Source of the DNA: CALNZV01 sp942491115
GTDB lineage: Bacteria > Desulfobacterota > Desulfobacteria > Desulfobacterales > UBA5852
NCBI GenBank assembly: GCA_942491115.1
Contig: CALNZV010000001.1
Span: 641,380-705,379 of the forward strand
DNA: 64,000 nt
Reading direction: 5' to 3'
Below the pieces are notes generated by a model. The model saw only the letters and a program-made list of their open reading frames with translations. It was not told where the DNA came from and did no database searches. Both the position numbers and the translations under genes were made by a program. Of the stretch, positions 1 to 8,555 are shown one piece after another; positions within the stretch are counted from its first letter, which is position 1; each line of letters begins with the position of its first letter.

Positions 1-1754
1 CCCGCCAGGGAGGCCGTGTGGCCGGATGTGGCCGATTTGCCCTCCGGCGTTCGGCCGGCTTTATAGAAAACGACGTCTTTTCCCGAAATGACAGCGTCTC
101 GCATCGCCCGGGCAAAAACAAGCCCGTCCAATTCTTTGAACCCTTCGGCATACACCCCGATCACGTCGATTCCTGAAGCGTCCTTCAGGTATGACAGCAT
201 ATCACCCAGGGTGAGATCGTTCTGGTTTCCCACGGAGATCACATAGGCGGGATCCAACTCGGGGCGTTTGCTCAGCCGTGTGACCATGAAGGCCCCGCTC
301 TGGCTGAGGAAGGCGGCGTTGCGTTTCCCCTCCCCCCGGCGCCTGGGCAGTTTGGCCTCGGGAATAAACACGGTGTCGTACCGGCCAGGATGGGAGATCA
401 CCCCCAGGCAATTGGCTCCCAGAAAAACGGGGCCTCCGTCACGGGCAGTGTGGGCCAGTCTGATCCTGTCCATCAATTGGGAGGCACGCTCCCGGCTGTC
501 CCGGGTCTCTCCCATCCCACCGGCAATCAGCATCACCGTCTCGGCGGCCTGGTGGGCGATGATCTGATCGACCAGGCCCGGAACGGCGTCCGATCCGACG
601 GCAATGACCAGAAGATCGAGGGTGATGTCCAGTGAGGCCAGGTCCGGCACACATCGGATACCCTCGAAGGCCATCATTCCCGGTCGGACGATGCGGATGC
701 TGCCGGGGTCGAAACCCCTGGCCAGGATGTTGTCGAGAATCGTGCGGCCGAAGTTGGCCCGCGACGTGGAGACGCCCACGATGCCGATGGTTTCAGGGTG
801 CAGGAGGTTTGCGATCTTGTGAAACGGTCGCGGTTCCGGGGGGCTCTCAGGTGTTGAAAAGCGACACATCCCGTCCAGGGGCACCATGAGATAGTCGGTA
901 AAGGCAAAGGGGTTGATTTCCAGTTCCTCGATCGCAAAAGGGCCGTCCGGATCGGTCGGCGAGTAGGTATTGGCCAGGGCGATAAGGGATGAGAAGCACT
1001 CGATCAGTTGCTCGTCGGTGACGATGCGGCGTTGTCCCCGTGTCAGACCGGCAAGCTTTTTGTAACAGATGGTCTTTCGAAACAGATCGAAAAACGCCGT
1101 CCCGTCGGTCATGGCCGCGGAAGCCGCCACGATAGCCTGCCCTTTCCGGAACCGTTGGGCATAGAGCTCGGTGTCCGTCCCGCCCAAACCGGCGCTGATC
1201 ACCATGCCGAATTCGCGGGTGTTGCGGATCCCGACGATCATCTCGTTACCGAAAGCCTGGGAGTCGGGCGGCATGAACTGAACCATCAGCACACCGTGAA
1301 TGTCCCGGATGATGGCCTGCCGCAGAGACTCCCCGAACCGGCCCCGGTAGTCTTCGGGGGCAAGGGTCGGGTCGCGCTCGATCATGTCGGCATAGGCTTC
1401 CGGGACCTCGACCATCATGCGCCGCCAGGAGGATCGGATTTTCTCCGGGGTCTTCTCGACCACTTTGACGCCGCCCACCTCGGTTTTGTGGACAATGGTC
1501 GGAGAGACGATCTTCATCACCACCGTTTCCCCCGGGAAGGCCATCAATGCCTCATCCGACGGTCGACTGCCCCTCCTCAGGAGGAAGGTTCGGGGCGGCG
1601 TCTCGGCCCCGGATCGCTTCAGCAATTCGTAGGTTTCGTATTCGAAAAGAAACCGACGGCCCTGGGCGTCGGCTGCCGAAAACAGCCGGTTGATCGCCTC
1701 AAAATCGATTGCCAAGGATGGAGGTGTTGGATGGGAACCGGGCTCCGTCGTCAT
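1..1754 (-). CDS. ADP-forming acyl-CoA synthetase, 3' end cut by window
   Basis: The enzyme interconverts an acyl-CoA, ADP and phosphate with the free acid, CoA and ATP, conserving thioester energy in the cytoplasm. The reading frame opens with ATG at 1754 behind an AAGGAC ribosome site and stays open for 584 codons to the window edge. The N-terminal half looks like the ATP-grasp (beta) part, with MKIVSPTIVHKTEVGGVK and later ELEINPFAF. The second half is the CoA-binding and ligase (alpha) part, with ETIGIVGVSTSR and FLSQSGAF. The last visible residues, TSGHTASLAG, carry the histidine that is phosphorylated in this family. About 100 C-terminal residues should lie outside the window. The fused beta-alpha order is typical of bacterial members. 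The substrate cannot be told from sequence. Confidence 0.88.
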   Translation of the reverse strand, partial: MTTEPGSHPTPPSLAIDFEAINRLFSAADAQGRRFLFEYETYELLKRSGAETPPRTFLLRRGSRPSDEALMAFPGETVVMKIVSPTIVHKTEVGGVKVVEKTPEKIRSSWRRMMVEVPEAYADMIERDPTLAPEDYRGRFGESLRQAIIRDIHGVLMVQFMPPDSQAFGNEMIVGIRNTREFGMVISAGLGGTDTELYAQRFRKGQAIVAASAAMTDGTAFFDLFRKTICYKKLAGLTRGQRRIVTDEQLIECFSSLIALANTYSPTDPDGPFAIEELEINPFAFTDYLMVPLDGMCRFSTPESPPEPRPFHKIANLLHPETIGIVGVSTSRANFGRTILDNILARGFDPGSIRIVRPGMMAFEGIRCVPDLASLDITLDLLVIAVGSDAVPGLVDQIIAHQAAETVMLIAGGMGETRDSRERASQLMDRIRLAHTARDGGPVFLGANCLGVISHPGRYDTVFIPEAKLPRRRGEGKRNAAFLSQSGAFMVTRLSKRPELDPAYVISVGNQNDLTLGDMLSYLKDASGIDVIGVYAEGFKELDGLVFARAMRDAVISGKDVVFYKAGRTPEGKSATSGHTASLA

Positions 1755-2021
1755 GGGTACGTCCTTATCGTCCGTTCATTTTTTAGCGTCGTCGAGGGGT
1801 GGCACCATCCCGGCCGTCACGACCGTTGCGAGTGAGGCTTCACCCCCACAAAGCGGGTGGCATCAGGAGGCTCCCCAAAGAAGGGCGGGTGGTTACTGAA
1901 GATTGTCTTCCACTGGGATGTCTGTTATCGGAGACAATAACGCTCGGGCGATAGGGAACGTGCATCCGGAGGGCGTCATGGACGCATGCAAACCCGCTGC
2001 CGTGGGCGACACGGTTTGACC

Positions 2022-2789
2022 TCAACGGCCGGACGAATTGCCGCCCACGGCTGAGCCTTCCCCAGCCGGAATTTTCCTGCCTGGAGGTATCCCGTCGATT
2101 TCTTCCCGCATCAGGAGGTATGCCCGCCAGTAATTGAACACGCCCCCCAGAAAGAACAGCACGCTTCCGATCAGATATTGCCATGCAAGAAACCCATACA
2201 GAATCCTTTTGTCGGACGCCGCCACGTCCCACAGATAGGGCACGGAGGCAACCGTAAACAAAACCGCCCCGACCACGAAAACCACCGCCGTCAGGTTCAT
2301 GAGCTGGAGCGTCACGATGGAGCGTGACTTGACGATTTGAAGCACATTGATGCAGGCGCCCAGAACGAACAACAGGCTTCCGATGACGAAACACCACGCC
2401 CCGGCATCGACCCATCCGACGATCGACAGGAAGAACACACTGCCTACGGTGAACAGGATCGTTCCCCACACGTAGCTCGCTGCGGCGGTGTATTCAAGGA
2501 TTTCATCCCGATGATGGGTGCGCTGGGACCGCCAGTGGTGGCGGACTTCGACTAAATCATGGACGGTAACGACAAGATAGAGCAGGGAGCCCACAAAGAA
2601 GGTCCACGCCCCGATGTCGGCGTACTTTTCGAAAACCGGGAAGAAAAAAATGCTGCCGATGATAAAGGTGGCCCCGCCGATCTTGTAGAAAACCGCGTTG
2701 ATCGTCTCCCAGCGAAACTGGGAACGCAAGTCCTCCTTCCCTGTGGTCAAATCGTGGAGCCGGGGCCTGTTGACGAACATGTGCGGCAT
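2022..2789 (-). CDS. YrhK-like integral membrane protein with three helix-pair repeats
   Basis: This 255-residue protein has six predicted membrane helices arranged as three similar pairs (about residues 33-83, 105-151 and 166-223). The first helix of a pair is built like FIIGSIFFFP and the second like GAWTFFVGSLLY, so the protein appears to be a triplicated YrhK-type domain. The motif RWETINAVFYKIGG at the N-terminus is typical of YrhK domains. No catalytic residues are evident and the function of the family is not known. The start at 2789 is supported by a GGAGGAG ribosome site. A related membrane protein of similar architecture lies at 43303-44193. Confidence 0.75.
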   Translation of the reverse strand: MPHMFVNRPRLHDLTTGKEDLRSQFRWETINAVFYKIGGATFIIGSIFFFPVFEKYADIGAWTFFVGSLLYLVVTVHDLVEVRHHWRSQRTHHRDEILEYTAAASYVWGTILFTVGSVFFLSIVGWVDAGAWCFVIGSLLFVLGACINVLQIVKSRSIVTLQLMNLTAVVFVVGAVLFTVASVPYLWDVAASDKRILYGFLAWQYLIGSVLFFLGGVFNYWRAYLLMREEIDGIPPGRKIPAGEGSAVGGNSSGR

Positions 2790-2940
2790 TTTCTGCTCCT
2801 CCGCCTGACAGTGGGGAAGGGTCTCGATTTATCGATTGCGGTGTCATCCCATCTGATGGCGTTTCAAGGGCCGGGATCGGTATGCCGCGGTCCATGGACC
2901 GCGGCGTCGACAGTTGCCGGTCACGACCAACCCGCTAACC

Positions 2941-3196
2941 CGGATATGTCACGTGTTGGCGGCGTTCATCGGCCAGGCATTCAAGGGCGCCGCCGACCGT
3001 TGGTACTGCAAGCCCTCGATCACGCCGCATATGGAAGCCTCCGACGCGCCCCCAGGGGGACTATTTTTGGGGGTTTCTGCCATTCCGCCGGGGGACAAAC
3101 GGCTCCCGGGGCTCTGCTGCCGAAACAGGCGCTAACCATAAAATATCATATATCATGTTGACATTTAGAAAAAATGGTCATGACATATTCGGGCTA
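2941..3196. repeat. 256-bp interspersed repeat, family I, copy 1
   Basis: This segment matches 5939-6194 almost base for base over 256 bp, with a few substitutions and small indels. A partial third copy lies at 32955-33051. It contains GC-rich self-complementary stretches (CCCCCAGGGGG; CCGGGGG...CTCCCGG) and an AT-rich end. The end at 3194-3196 is also the TAG stop codon of the mlaA gene. I recognise no protein in it. It may be a transcript-end or mobile palindromic element. Confidence 0.85.
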
Positions 3197-3967
3197 GTCG
3201 GCGACCTCGAACTTGCGCTTCTCGGTATAGAGGAAGCGCACCAGATCGTACTCGAAGGGAGAGCCTGTTTCCCAGTAGCGGAACTTCACGTTGCTGCGGG
3301 TGTTGATGGCGTTCAACCCCATCATTCCGTAACTGATGGCATTGCGGGTGCTGGTCTCGTCGGATATCTCCCTGATCACCGCTCCCGTCCACAGGTTGTA
3401 GCCCACGGTGTCCACCACCAGTCCCCCCGTGTCGCGAGCGCTGGAGGGGCCCAACACCGGAAGTATCAAAAACGGACCGGGACCCAGCCCCCACACCCCC
3501 ATGGTCTGACCAAAATCCTCGTTCTGTTGGCGGAACCCCGCATCGGTGGCCGGATCGAACAGTCCCCCGATGCCAAGGGTGGTGTTCAGGCAAAACCGCA
3601 TCAGCGACGACACGCACCCCTCGGCCTTGCCCTGGAGAAGGCTGTTGGCAAAATTGCGAACCTCCGAGAGGTTCGAAAAAAAGTTCGTCACCCCCTTGCG
3701 GGCCACTTTCGGGGTGATGAACTCGTAGCCCCGAACCACCGGAAGGAAAAAATAGCGGTCGAAATAGGTGTTGAACTTGTATACCCCCCGGTTGAACCCC
3801 TCGAGGGGATCCCACACGTCCACCGGGTAATCGGCTTCCATATCGATAAACTTGCTCGCCGGACGGGTCACCGGCAGGTCCTCCTCGGCAAAGACCAAAG
3901 GGGCCGACAACGCCAGCACACAGCAGAGCAGGACCGGGATCGTCAATCGTATCACACATCGTTTCAT
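3194..3967 (-). CDS. mlaA: MlaA/VacJ family outer-membrane lipid asymmetry protein
   Basis: The product resembles MlaA (VacJ), which removes mislocalised phospholipids from the outer leaflet of the outer membrane and passes them to the Mla periplasmic pathway. The 257-residue protein has a hydrophobic signal sequence (residues 1-27) ending at VFAEED, without an obvious lipobox cysteine near the cleavage site. Family motifs include DPLEGFNRGVYKFN, the FFSNLSEVRNFANSLLQGK region, and GLGPGPFLILPVLGPSSARD. It follows the alpha/beta hydrolase gene by 25 bp in the same direction, so the two are probably co-transcribed. No other Mla genes (ABC transporter or MlaC) are in the window. Confidence 0.9.
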   Translation of the reverse strand: MKRCVIRLTIPVLLCCVLALSAPLVFAEEDLPVTRPASKFIDMEADYPVDVWDPLEGFNRGVYKFNTYFDRYFFLPVVRGYEFITPKVARKGVTNFFSNLSEVRNFANSLLQGKAEGCVSSLMRFCLNTTLGIGGLFDPATDAGFRQQNEDFGQTMGVWGLGPGPFLILPVLGPSSARDTGGLVVDTVGYNLWTGAVIREISDETSTRNAISYGMMGLNAINTRSNVKFRYWETGSPFEYDLVRFLYTEKRKFEVAD

Positions 3968-3992
3968 GGCGGCTCGTTCCTCTCCCCTTGGG

Positions 3993-5267
3993 TTATTTCA
4001 CAAAGTAGTCGACGATGGCGCTCAGGACCTGGCGGTGGGCCATGTTCCCGCAGTGGCCTCCCGTGGGGTAGATTTCCGCACGGTCTCCAAAGAGCGATTT
4101 CAGGTACTCGATCTCTCCCGGCGCCAGGATGATGTCGTCTTCGTTGCCCAGAAGCCCGATGTTCCGGTTCTCCCTCAAAAACCCCTCGATGCTCTTGAGG
4201 CTCATCTGATTCTTCAACTCGAGATCCGTGATCCCCGGATACCGTTTCTGATAGAAGGGAAGAAAAAACTCTTCGTAATAGTCCGTGAATCCCGTCTGCC
4301 CCAGCACCTTGAAATAGGTGGTCAACGAGTCTGTGGAGGAAAGCTCGCGGTTGGCAGGCACCACGTAGCCCGCCTTGGTCATCACGTCTGCCACGAAAAT
4401 GAGATCCCGGGAGGAAAACCGGAAAGATACCCCGATCATGATCTCCAGATTTTCATCCTTGGGGGGATTGTACTTGTAGACGTCGTAGAGAAAGTCCCCC
4501 CCAAAATCGAGGCGATCGGTACGTTTGTAGGTCCGGGCGAAGGCCCCCAGCATTCGGTCGACATACTCTCTGCTCGCCTGGGAGTCTTTCGTGTCAAAGT
4601 TGCGGTAGAGCAAACCGTCCAAGATGCTCACCGAATTGTACAGGCTCACCGGCGGGTTGATCAGCAGCACCTTCTCGATGCCGAAGGCCTGCTCCTCCGC
4701 GTCGATCTTGGCAATGAAGGCCGAGTGGGCCGCCCCCAGGCTGTAACCCGTGATGTGGAAGCCGGACACCTCGATTTGCTCCTTCACCATCCCGTAGGCC
4801 AGCTTCATCACGTGGTAGAGATCTCTGGAGTCCTCGACCAGGTGACCGGGCACGGCCGTCGTGGAGGCGTTGATGATGAAGTTGGAGTGGGTCGGGGACG
4901 ACAGGGTGAGCACATGAAACCCGGCCTGGTAAAACGCCTTTTGGAGCATCACCACCTTGCCCGATTTGAAGCTGCCCCCCGTGCCCGCCACCACGAAAAT
5001 CAGCGGCGACTTCTCTTTCTGCCGGACCAGGGAAAACCGGAACCCCCGGTCCCACCAGAACACCTTGGGAATCTGACGATCCTCGAACACCGTCAGGGTG
5101 TAGTCTTTTGCCGGAATCTCATCGGGCAGGGGCGCCGCGTAAAAACTCGGCGTACCGAGCACCGTGGCCTCGTATGCATTGACAAACGGATAGTCGTAGG
5201 TGGCCGACAAACACACGCTCCACCACCCGAACACCAGCATCAGTATCCACAACAAGCGCTTAACCAA
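3993..5267 (-). CDS. secreted alpha/beta hydrolase (serine esterase-like)
   Basis: This 424-residue protein has a signal peptide (VKRLLWILMLVFGWWSVCLSA) and an alpha/beta hydrolase core. The nucleophile elbow is GYSLGAAHS near residue 170, an oxyanion-type segment FVVAGTGGS lies near residue 107, and a C-terminal GGHCGNM supplies the likely catalytic histidine. The best start is TTG at 5267, six bases after a GGGAGG ribosome site. It sits directly upstream of mlaA. An envelope lipid or lipoprotein substrate is plausible from context but unproven. Confidence 0.8.
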   Translation of the reverse strand: MVKRLLWILMLVFGWWSVCLSATYDYPFVNAYEATVLGTPSFYAAPLPDEIPAKDYTLTVFEDRQIPKVFWWDRGFRFSLVRQKEKSPLIFVVAGTGGSFKSGKVVMLQKAFYQAGFHVLTLSSPTHSNFIINASTTAVPGHLVEDSRDLYHVMKLAYGMVKEQIEVSGFHITGYSLGAAHSAFIAKIDAEEQAFGIEKVLLINPPVSLYNSVSILDGLLYRNFDTKDSQASREYVDRMLGAFARTYKRTDRLDFGGDFLYDVYKYNPPKDENLEIMIGVSFRFSSRDLIFVADVMTKAGYVVPANRELSSTDSLTTYFKVLGQTGFTDYYEEFFLPFYQKRYPGITDLELKNQMSLKSIEGFLRENRNIGLLGNEDDIILAPGEIEYLKSLFGDRAEIYPTGGHCGNMAHRQVLSAIVDYFVK

Positions 5268-5320
5268 GCGGCACCTCCCTTACGGTTGGATGTTTACTCA
5301 CCAAACAGGACCTCCGGTGC

Positions 5321-5803
5321 CTATTTCATAAGAGGAATCTTTGACGCCAGTTCATACTGCCCAATCGCCCGAATCTTGTTTTCGAGCTGATAGTATCGGG
5401 TCACTTTCTTTTCCGGAATGACCTTCCGGAACTTGGGCAGGTACTCCTGCTGAAGTTTCAGGCGGTCGCTCTCGAAGGCCATGTAGTCGTCGAGAAGGGC
5501 TTTCGCCTTGTCGTCGGTCATGGACTGGTAATGCTTGGCGAAGTCTTCGATGATCGCGCCCCCCGTTGCCGCCAGGGCCGCCTGATCGGCGACATATTGG
5601 TCGTAGAGGGGCCAGAAGGCCTTGCCCTCTTCATCGGTCAGTTCCATGTTGGCAGCCACGAAGAACTTCCGGTCGGCAAGCACCTTTTCCTTGACGATCT
5701 TCATGTTCTCCGACGCATCCTGAGCAGCGGAAGGCCCGGCAGACAACCAAACACCGGCCAGGACAATGATGAGGGTGATCGACAGGGTGATGGGCGTTCG
5801 CAT
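5321..5803 (-). CDS. secreted helical protein of unknown function
   Basis: The 160-residue product starts at ATG 5803, behind an AAGGAG site. A signal peptide (residues 1-27, ending PSAAQDA) is followed by a charged, helix-rich mature domain with LTDEEGKAFWPLYDQY and RYYQLENKIRAI. The pattern of long amphipathic helices with LTDEE and QQEYLPKF motifs recalls small periplasmic helical proteins such as the Spy/CpxP type, but I cannot assign it to that family. It lies upstream of the hydrolase and mlaA with the same orientation and may belong to the same envelope operon. Confidence 0.72.
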   Translation of the reverse strand: MRTPITLSITLIIVLAGVWLSAGPSAAQDASENMKIVKEKVLADRKFFVAANMELTDEEGKAFWPLYDQYVADQAALAATGGAIIEDFAKHYQSMTDDKAKALLDDYMAFESDRLKLQQEYLPKFRKVIPEKKVTRYYQLENKIRAIGQYELASKIPLMK

Positions 5804-5938
5804 GGGTATTCTCCTTTGGGTTGAAAAGGGGTATCGACTCGGTTGCCGCCGGCATCCATGGGCCGGACACGGTTGGTTTGCTATCAAGCTCCCCCTCCGA
5901 AATGAGGTAGATGACGCGATCTGCGCACCGTTCCAATC

Positions 5939-6194
5939 CGGAGATGTCACGTGTTGGCGGCGTTCATCGGCCAGGCATTCAAGGGCGCCGCCGACCGTTG
6001 GTACCGCAAGCCCTTGATCACGCCGTATATGGAAGCCTCCGACGCGCCCCCAGGGGGACTATTTTTGGGGGGTTTTGCCATTCCGCCGGGGGACAAACGG
6101 CTCCCGGGGCTCTGGTACCGAAACAGGCGATTAACATAAGATATCATATATCATTTTGACATTTAGAAAAAATGGTCATGAAACATTCAGGCTA
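5939..6194. repeat. 256-bp interspersed repeat, family I, copy 2
   Basis: This is the second full copy of the repeat at 2941-3196, in the same orientation. It ends 15 bp from the stop codon of the minus-strand glycine-zipper lipoprotein gene. Short open frames inside both copies differ between copies and show no sign of selection as protein. Confidence 0.85.
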
Positions 6195-6209
6195 AATGGC
6201 AAAGCAACA

Positions 6210-6485
6210 TTAGGGGTTGGTCTTCTGGCCCGCCTCGTAGCCCTCCTTGTAGGCTTCATTTTTGGACTCCTCGTGCTTGCCGTATAGAAACCCCCCTGCC
6301 GATCCGGCGGCAGCACCGATCAAGGCCCCCATTCCCGTATTGCCGGCAATGGCGCCGACCACAGCCCCCGCACCGGCGCCGATGGCCCCTCCGCTGACGG
6401 TTCGCTGCTGGGTGTCCGACATCCCGGCACATCCCAAAAGCGACAGACTGATCGACAAGATCAAAATGATAGTCACTGGTTTCAT
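6210..6485 (-). CDS. glycine-zipper lipoprotein
   Basis: The 91-residue product starts at ATG 6485 with GGAGAG upstream. A short signal peptide ends in the lipobox LLGC, so it should be lipid-anchored. The mature part is a run of small residues (GGAIGAGAGAVVGAIAGN, GALIGAAAGSAGGF) typical of glycine-zipper outer-membrane or osmotic-stress lipoproteins, followed by a charged tail. The specific role is unknown. Confidence 0.8.
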   Translation of the reverse strand: MKPVTIILILSISLSLLGCAGMSDTQQRTVSGGAIGAGAGAVVGAIAGNTGMGALIGAAAGSAGGFLYGKHEESKNEAYKEGYEAGQKTNP

Positions 6486-6524
6486 GGTGCTCTCCATTCT
6501 ATGGGCAGATGGGTGGGTTGCTGA

Positions 6525-6905
6525 TCATCGGCAGGGCCATTGCTCCATCAGAAAACGGAACTCCGTCTCCACCGGCGGTTCGTTCATGTATTCCGGGTGG
6601 GCTTTGGCCCAGTCGACAAACTTATCGATGGCTTCGTTGCGGGACGGTTTAGGATCGGGGGGGCAGACCAGTCGCCTTCCCTTCGGCCCCCGGGCGATGG
6701 CTTCGTGATAGCGGTAGGATCCCACGAGAAAGCCGTGGCAGAAGTTGACTGCCTGGGCAAACAGGGGGTCATCGGATGCGGCCGTGCACAGATTGATCAG
6801 GTTTTCCGTCGTATGAACCTTGAAGTCCTCCTGGCTCACTGCGCCCGCTGCAGGGGGTAATACAAACAGACATATCAAAAATATCCAAACCCGCTGGTGT
6901 GTCAT
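6525..6905 (-). CDS. secreted Rap1a/Tai-like small protein
   Basis: The 126-residue product starts at ATG 6905 behind GGAGG and has a signal peptide (residues 1-21). The mature domain has the Rap1a/Tai layout: a helix with LINLCTAA, then FCHGFLVGSYRYHEA, then LVCPPDPKPSRNEAIDKFVDWAKAHPE, and a final cysteine. Four conserved cysteines could make two disulfides. Characterised Rap1a/Tai proteins are periplasmic immunity proteins against type VI amidases, but no effector or secretion gene is nearby, so an orphan or general periplasmic role is equally likely. Confidence 0.68.
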   Translation of the reverse strand: MTHQRVWIFLICLFVLPPAAGAVSQEDFKVHTTENLINLCTAASDDPLFAQAVNFCHGFLVGSYRYHEAIARGPKGRRLVCPPDPKPSRNEAIDKFVDWAKAHPEYMNEPPVETEFRFLMEQWPCR

Positions 6906-7219
6906 GGTTTCCTCCATCATTTTTGGCGAAGAACGCACAGACCGGTGAGCAATTGAGCATCGAGGTCGCCGAATCGTGGTAGCCCCTGTGTGACCAACAG
7001 ACAGATGGGGGTGCCATCACCCGAAATGGCCCGGAAAAGGAGTGTGTCGACCTGATGCCGATCAACGGGATCGTGGGGAGAATAATATTTTCAGCAACAA
7101 ACCGCAACCTCGACATTTCTGAAAAAACCAATCCCACGATCCTTCGCAACACGCATCTCGGGTGGGCCCCATGGGGCGGCACTCTCCGCCATACCGCGCC
7201 AGGAACCCGGTCCATCGCT
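6906..7219. other. intergenic stretch, nothing recognised
   Basis: This stretch separates the Rap1a-like gene from the VWA-OmpA gene. It probably holds the promoter of the Rap1a-like gene. I see no RNA gene, repeat or protein homology. Confidence 0.5.
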
Positions 7220-8323
7220 TCAGTTCATCATGCCGATAGCCACTTCGACCCGACGGTTCTTGGCACGGCCTTCCGGTGTGCCGTTGTCGGCGATGAAATT
7301 CGTCGGCCCGTACCAGAGCACCAGTATCCGGTCGGGGTCGATGCGGCTTTGCTCCAGGATGAAGTTTTTGGCGCTCTGGGCCCGCATCTGAGACAGTTTA
7401 AGGTTGTATTCCGGTTCGCCGCTGCTGTCTGTGAAGCCGGCGAGGACGGCATAGGACTTGGGGTTGTTCTGAAGGAACTCCGCCACCTGCTTGAGATTGC
7501 CGTGGTCCCCCCCTTGGATCTCCACCTGATCGAAGGCAAAATTGATGTCCCGCACCTCCACGCTGACAATCTTTCGGTCGGTGACGGTTTCGATCTCCAT
7601 GGTGGAATTGACGACGAAAAGCGCCCCCAGACCCCAGAGGGGATTCTGATAGAGGGCATCGAAGGGGATCACCCGGGAGCACTCGTTTAAGGCGGCCATG
7701 TCGTCGAGAAGCTTGGCGGCTTCATCGGTGGTGGCCGAACTGACCAGGTAAAAGCAGACGTCGTACTTGTCGACCAGGGGTTTGGCGGCCTCCAGGGGGC
7801 GTTGCTTGGTCACCTTGTCGAAGGTGTAGGTGCCGTCGCTGAAAATGAACACCACGGTCTTTCCCGTCAGCTGGGCCAGAATGGGATCCAGCTTTGCGAT
7901 CCCCTCGGTCAGGGGGGTGGGCTGGCCGGCGAAGCTGCCCGCCGTTTCGGTGTTGGGCAGTTGGTCGAGGGCTCGCCCGAACCCTTCCCGGCTGTAGGGC
8001 TGCATGTCGAAGTAGGTCTTGAATGGGGTAAACGAATAGAGCCCGGCATTGTAGCCCAGTTCCGGGAGGATGGCGTTTTGTTGTCGGAGAATCTGAATCT
8101 CCGCTTCGATCTTCTTGACCCCGGCCAGGTAATCGTCTGCCATGGATCCCGAAGCGTCGTAGAGAACGATGAAATTGTCTGCCGTTCGAATCAGCTGTTC
8201 CTTGGTGATGATATTTTCTTTGAAATCCTCCTCGGTGATGATTTCAAACGCCCCCCCAGTGGAGGCCAATAGACACACGATTGCCACCCAAAGCACACCC
8301 ATGAGAATCGTCGGTCTTCCCAT
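7220..8323 (-). CDS. VWA domain - OmpA peptidoglycan-binding fusion
   Basis: This 367-residue secreted protein joins two domains. After a signal peptide, the von Willebrand factor A part begins near residue 50 with FIVLYDASGSMAD, which carries the DxSGS metal-ion site. The C-terminal third is an OmpA-like domain with NFAFDQVEI, LAGFTDSSGEPEYN and GRAKNRRVEVAI, which normally binds peptidoglycan. The start at 8323 is set by an AGGAAAGGA site nine bases upstream. It is probably a periplasmic protein anchored to the cell wall that binds a partner through the VWA metal site. Confidence 0.85.
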   Translation of the reverse strand: MGRPTILMGVLWVAIVCLLASTGGAFEIITEEDFKENIITKEQLIRTADNFIVLYDASGSMADDYLAGVKKIEAEIQILRQQNAILPELGYNAGLYSFTPFKTYFDMQPYSREGFGRALDQLPNTETAGSFAGQPTPLTEGIAKLDPILAQLTGKTVVFIFSDGTYTFDKVTKQRPLEAAKPLVDKYDVCFYLVSSATTDEAAKLLDDMAALNECSRVIPFDALYQNPLWGLGALFVVNSTMEIETVTDRKIVSVEVRDINFAFDQVEIQGGDHGNLKQVAEFLQNNPKSYAVLAGFTDSSGEPEYNLKLSQMRAQSAKNFILEQSRIDPDRILVLWYGPTNFIADNGTPEGRAKNRRVEVAIGMMN

Positions 8324-8555
8324 CACATGATTCCTTTCCTTGTGAGTAGATATTGACGCTGCTGATAGCCGTATCAACCTATAACCGAGGGCTAGAAAAA
8401 GAAATAGCAGGGATTTAGTCGGGTCCAGGTGTCGGGTTTAAGATGTCGCCCACCGGGAATTCTGCCCCTGGCCACCCCCACGACAGTCCAAAGGGTTCAG
8501 ACCCGTTCACCGTCCTGAGCCACGTCGAGGGGCAATCCCGGACGACAAAAACCCA

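Noticed and set aside
3852..5390. A 512-codon plus-strand frame opposite the alpha/beta hydrolase
   Set aside because: Antisense shadow rich in His/Arg/Gly with no recognisable domain.
5943..6159. A coding gene inside the family I repeat
   Set aside because: Short frames differ between copies through indels and have no start signals; the segment behaves as non-coding repeat.
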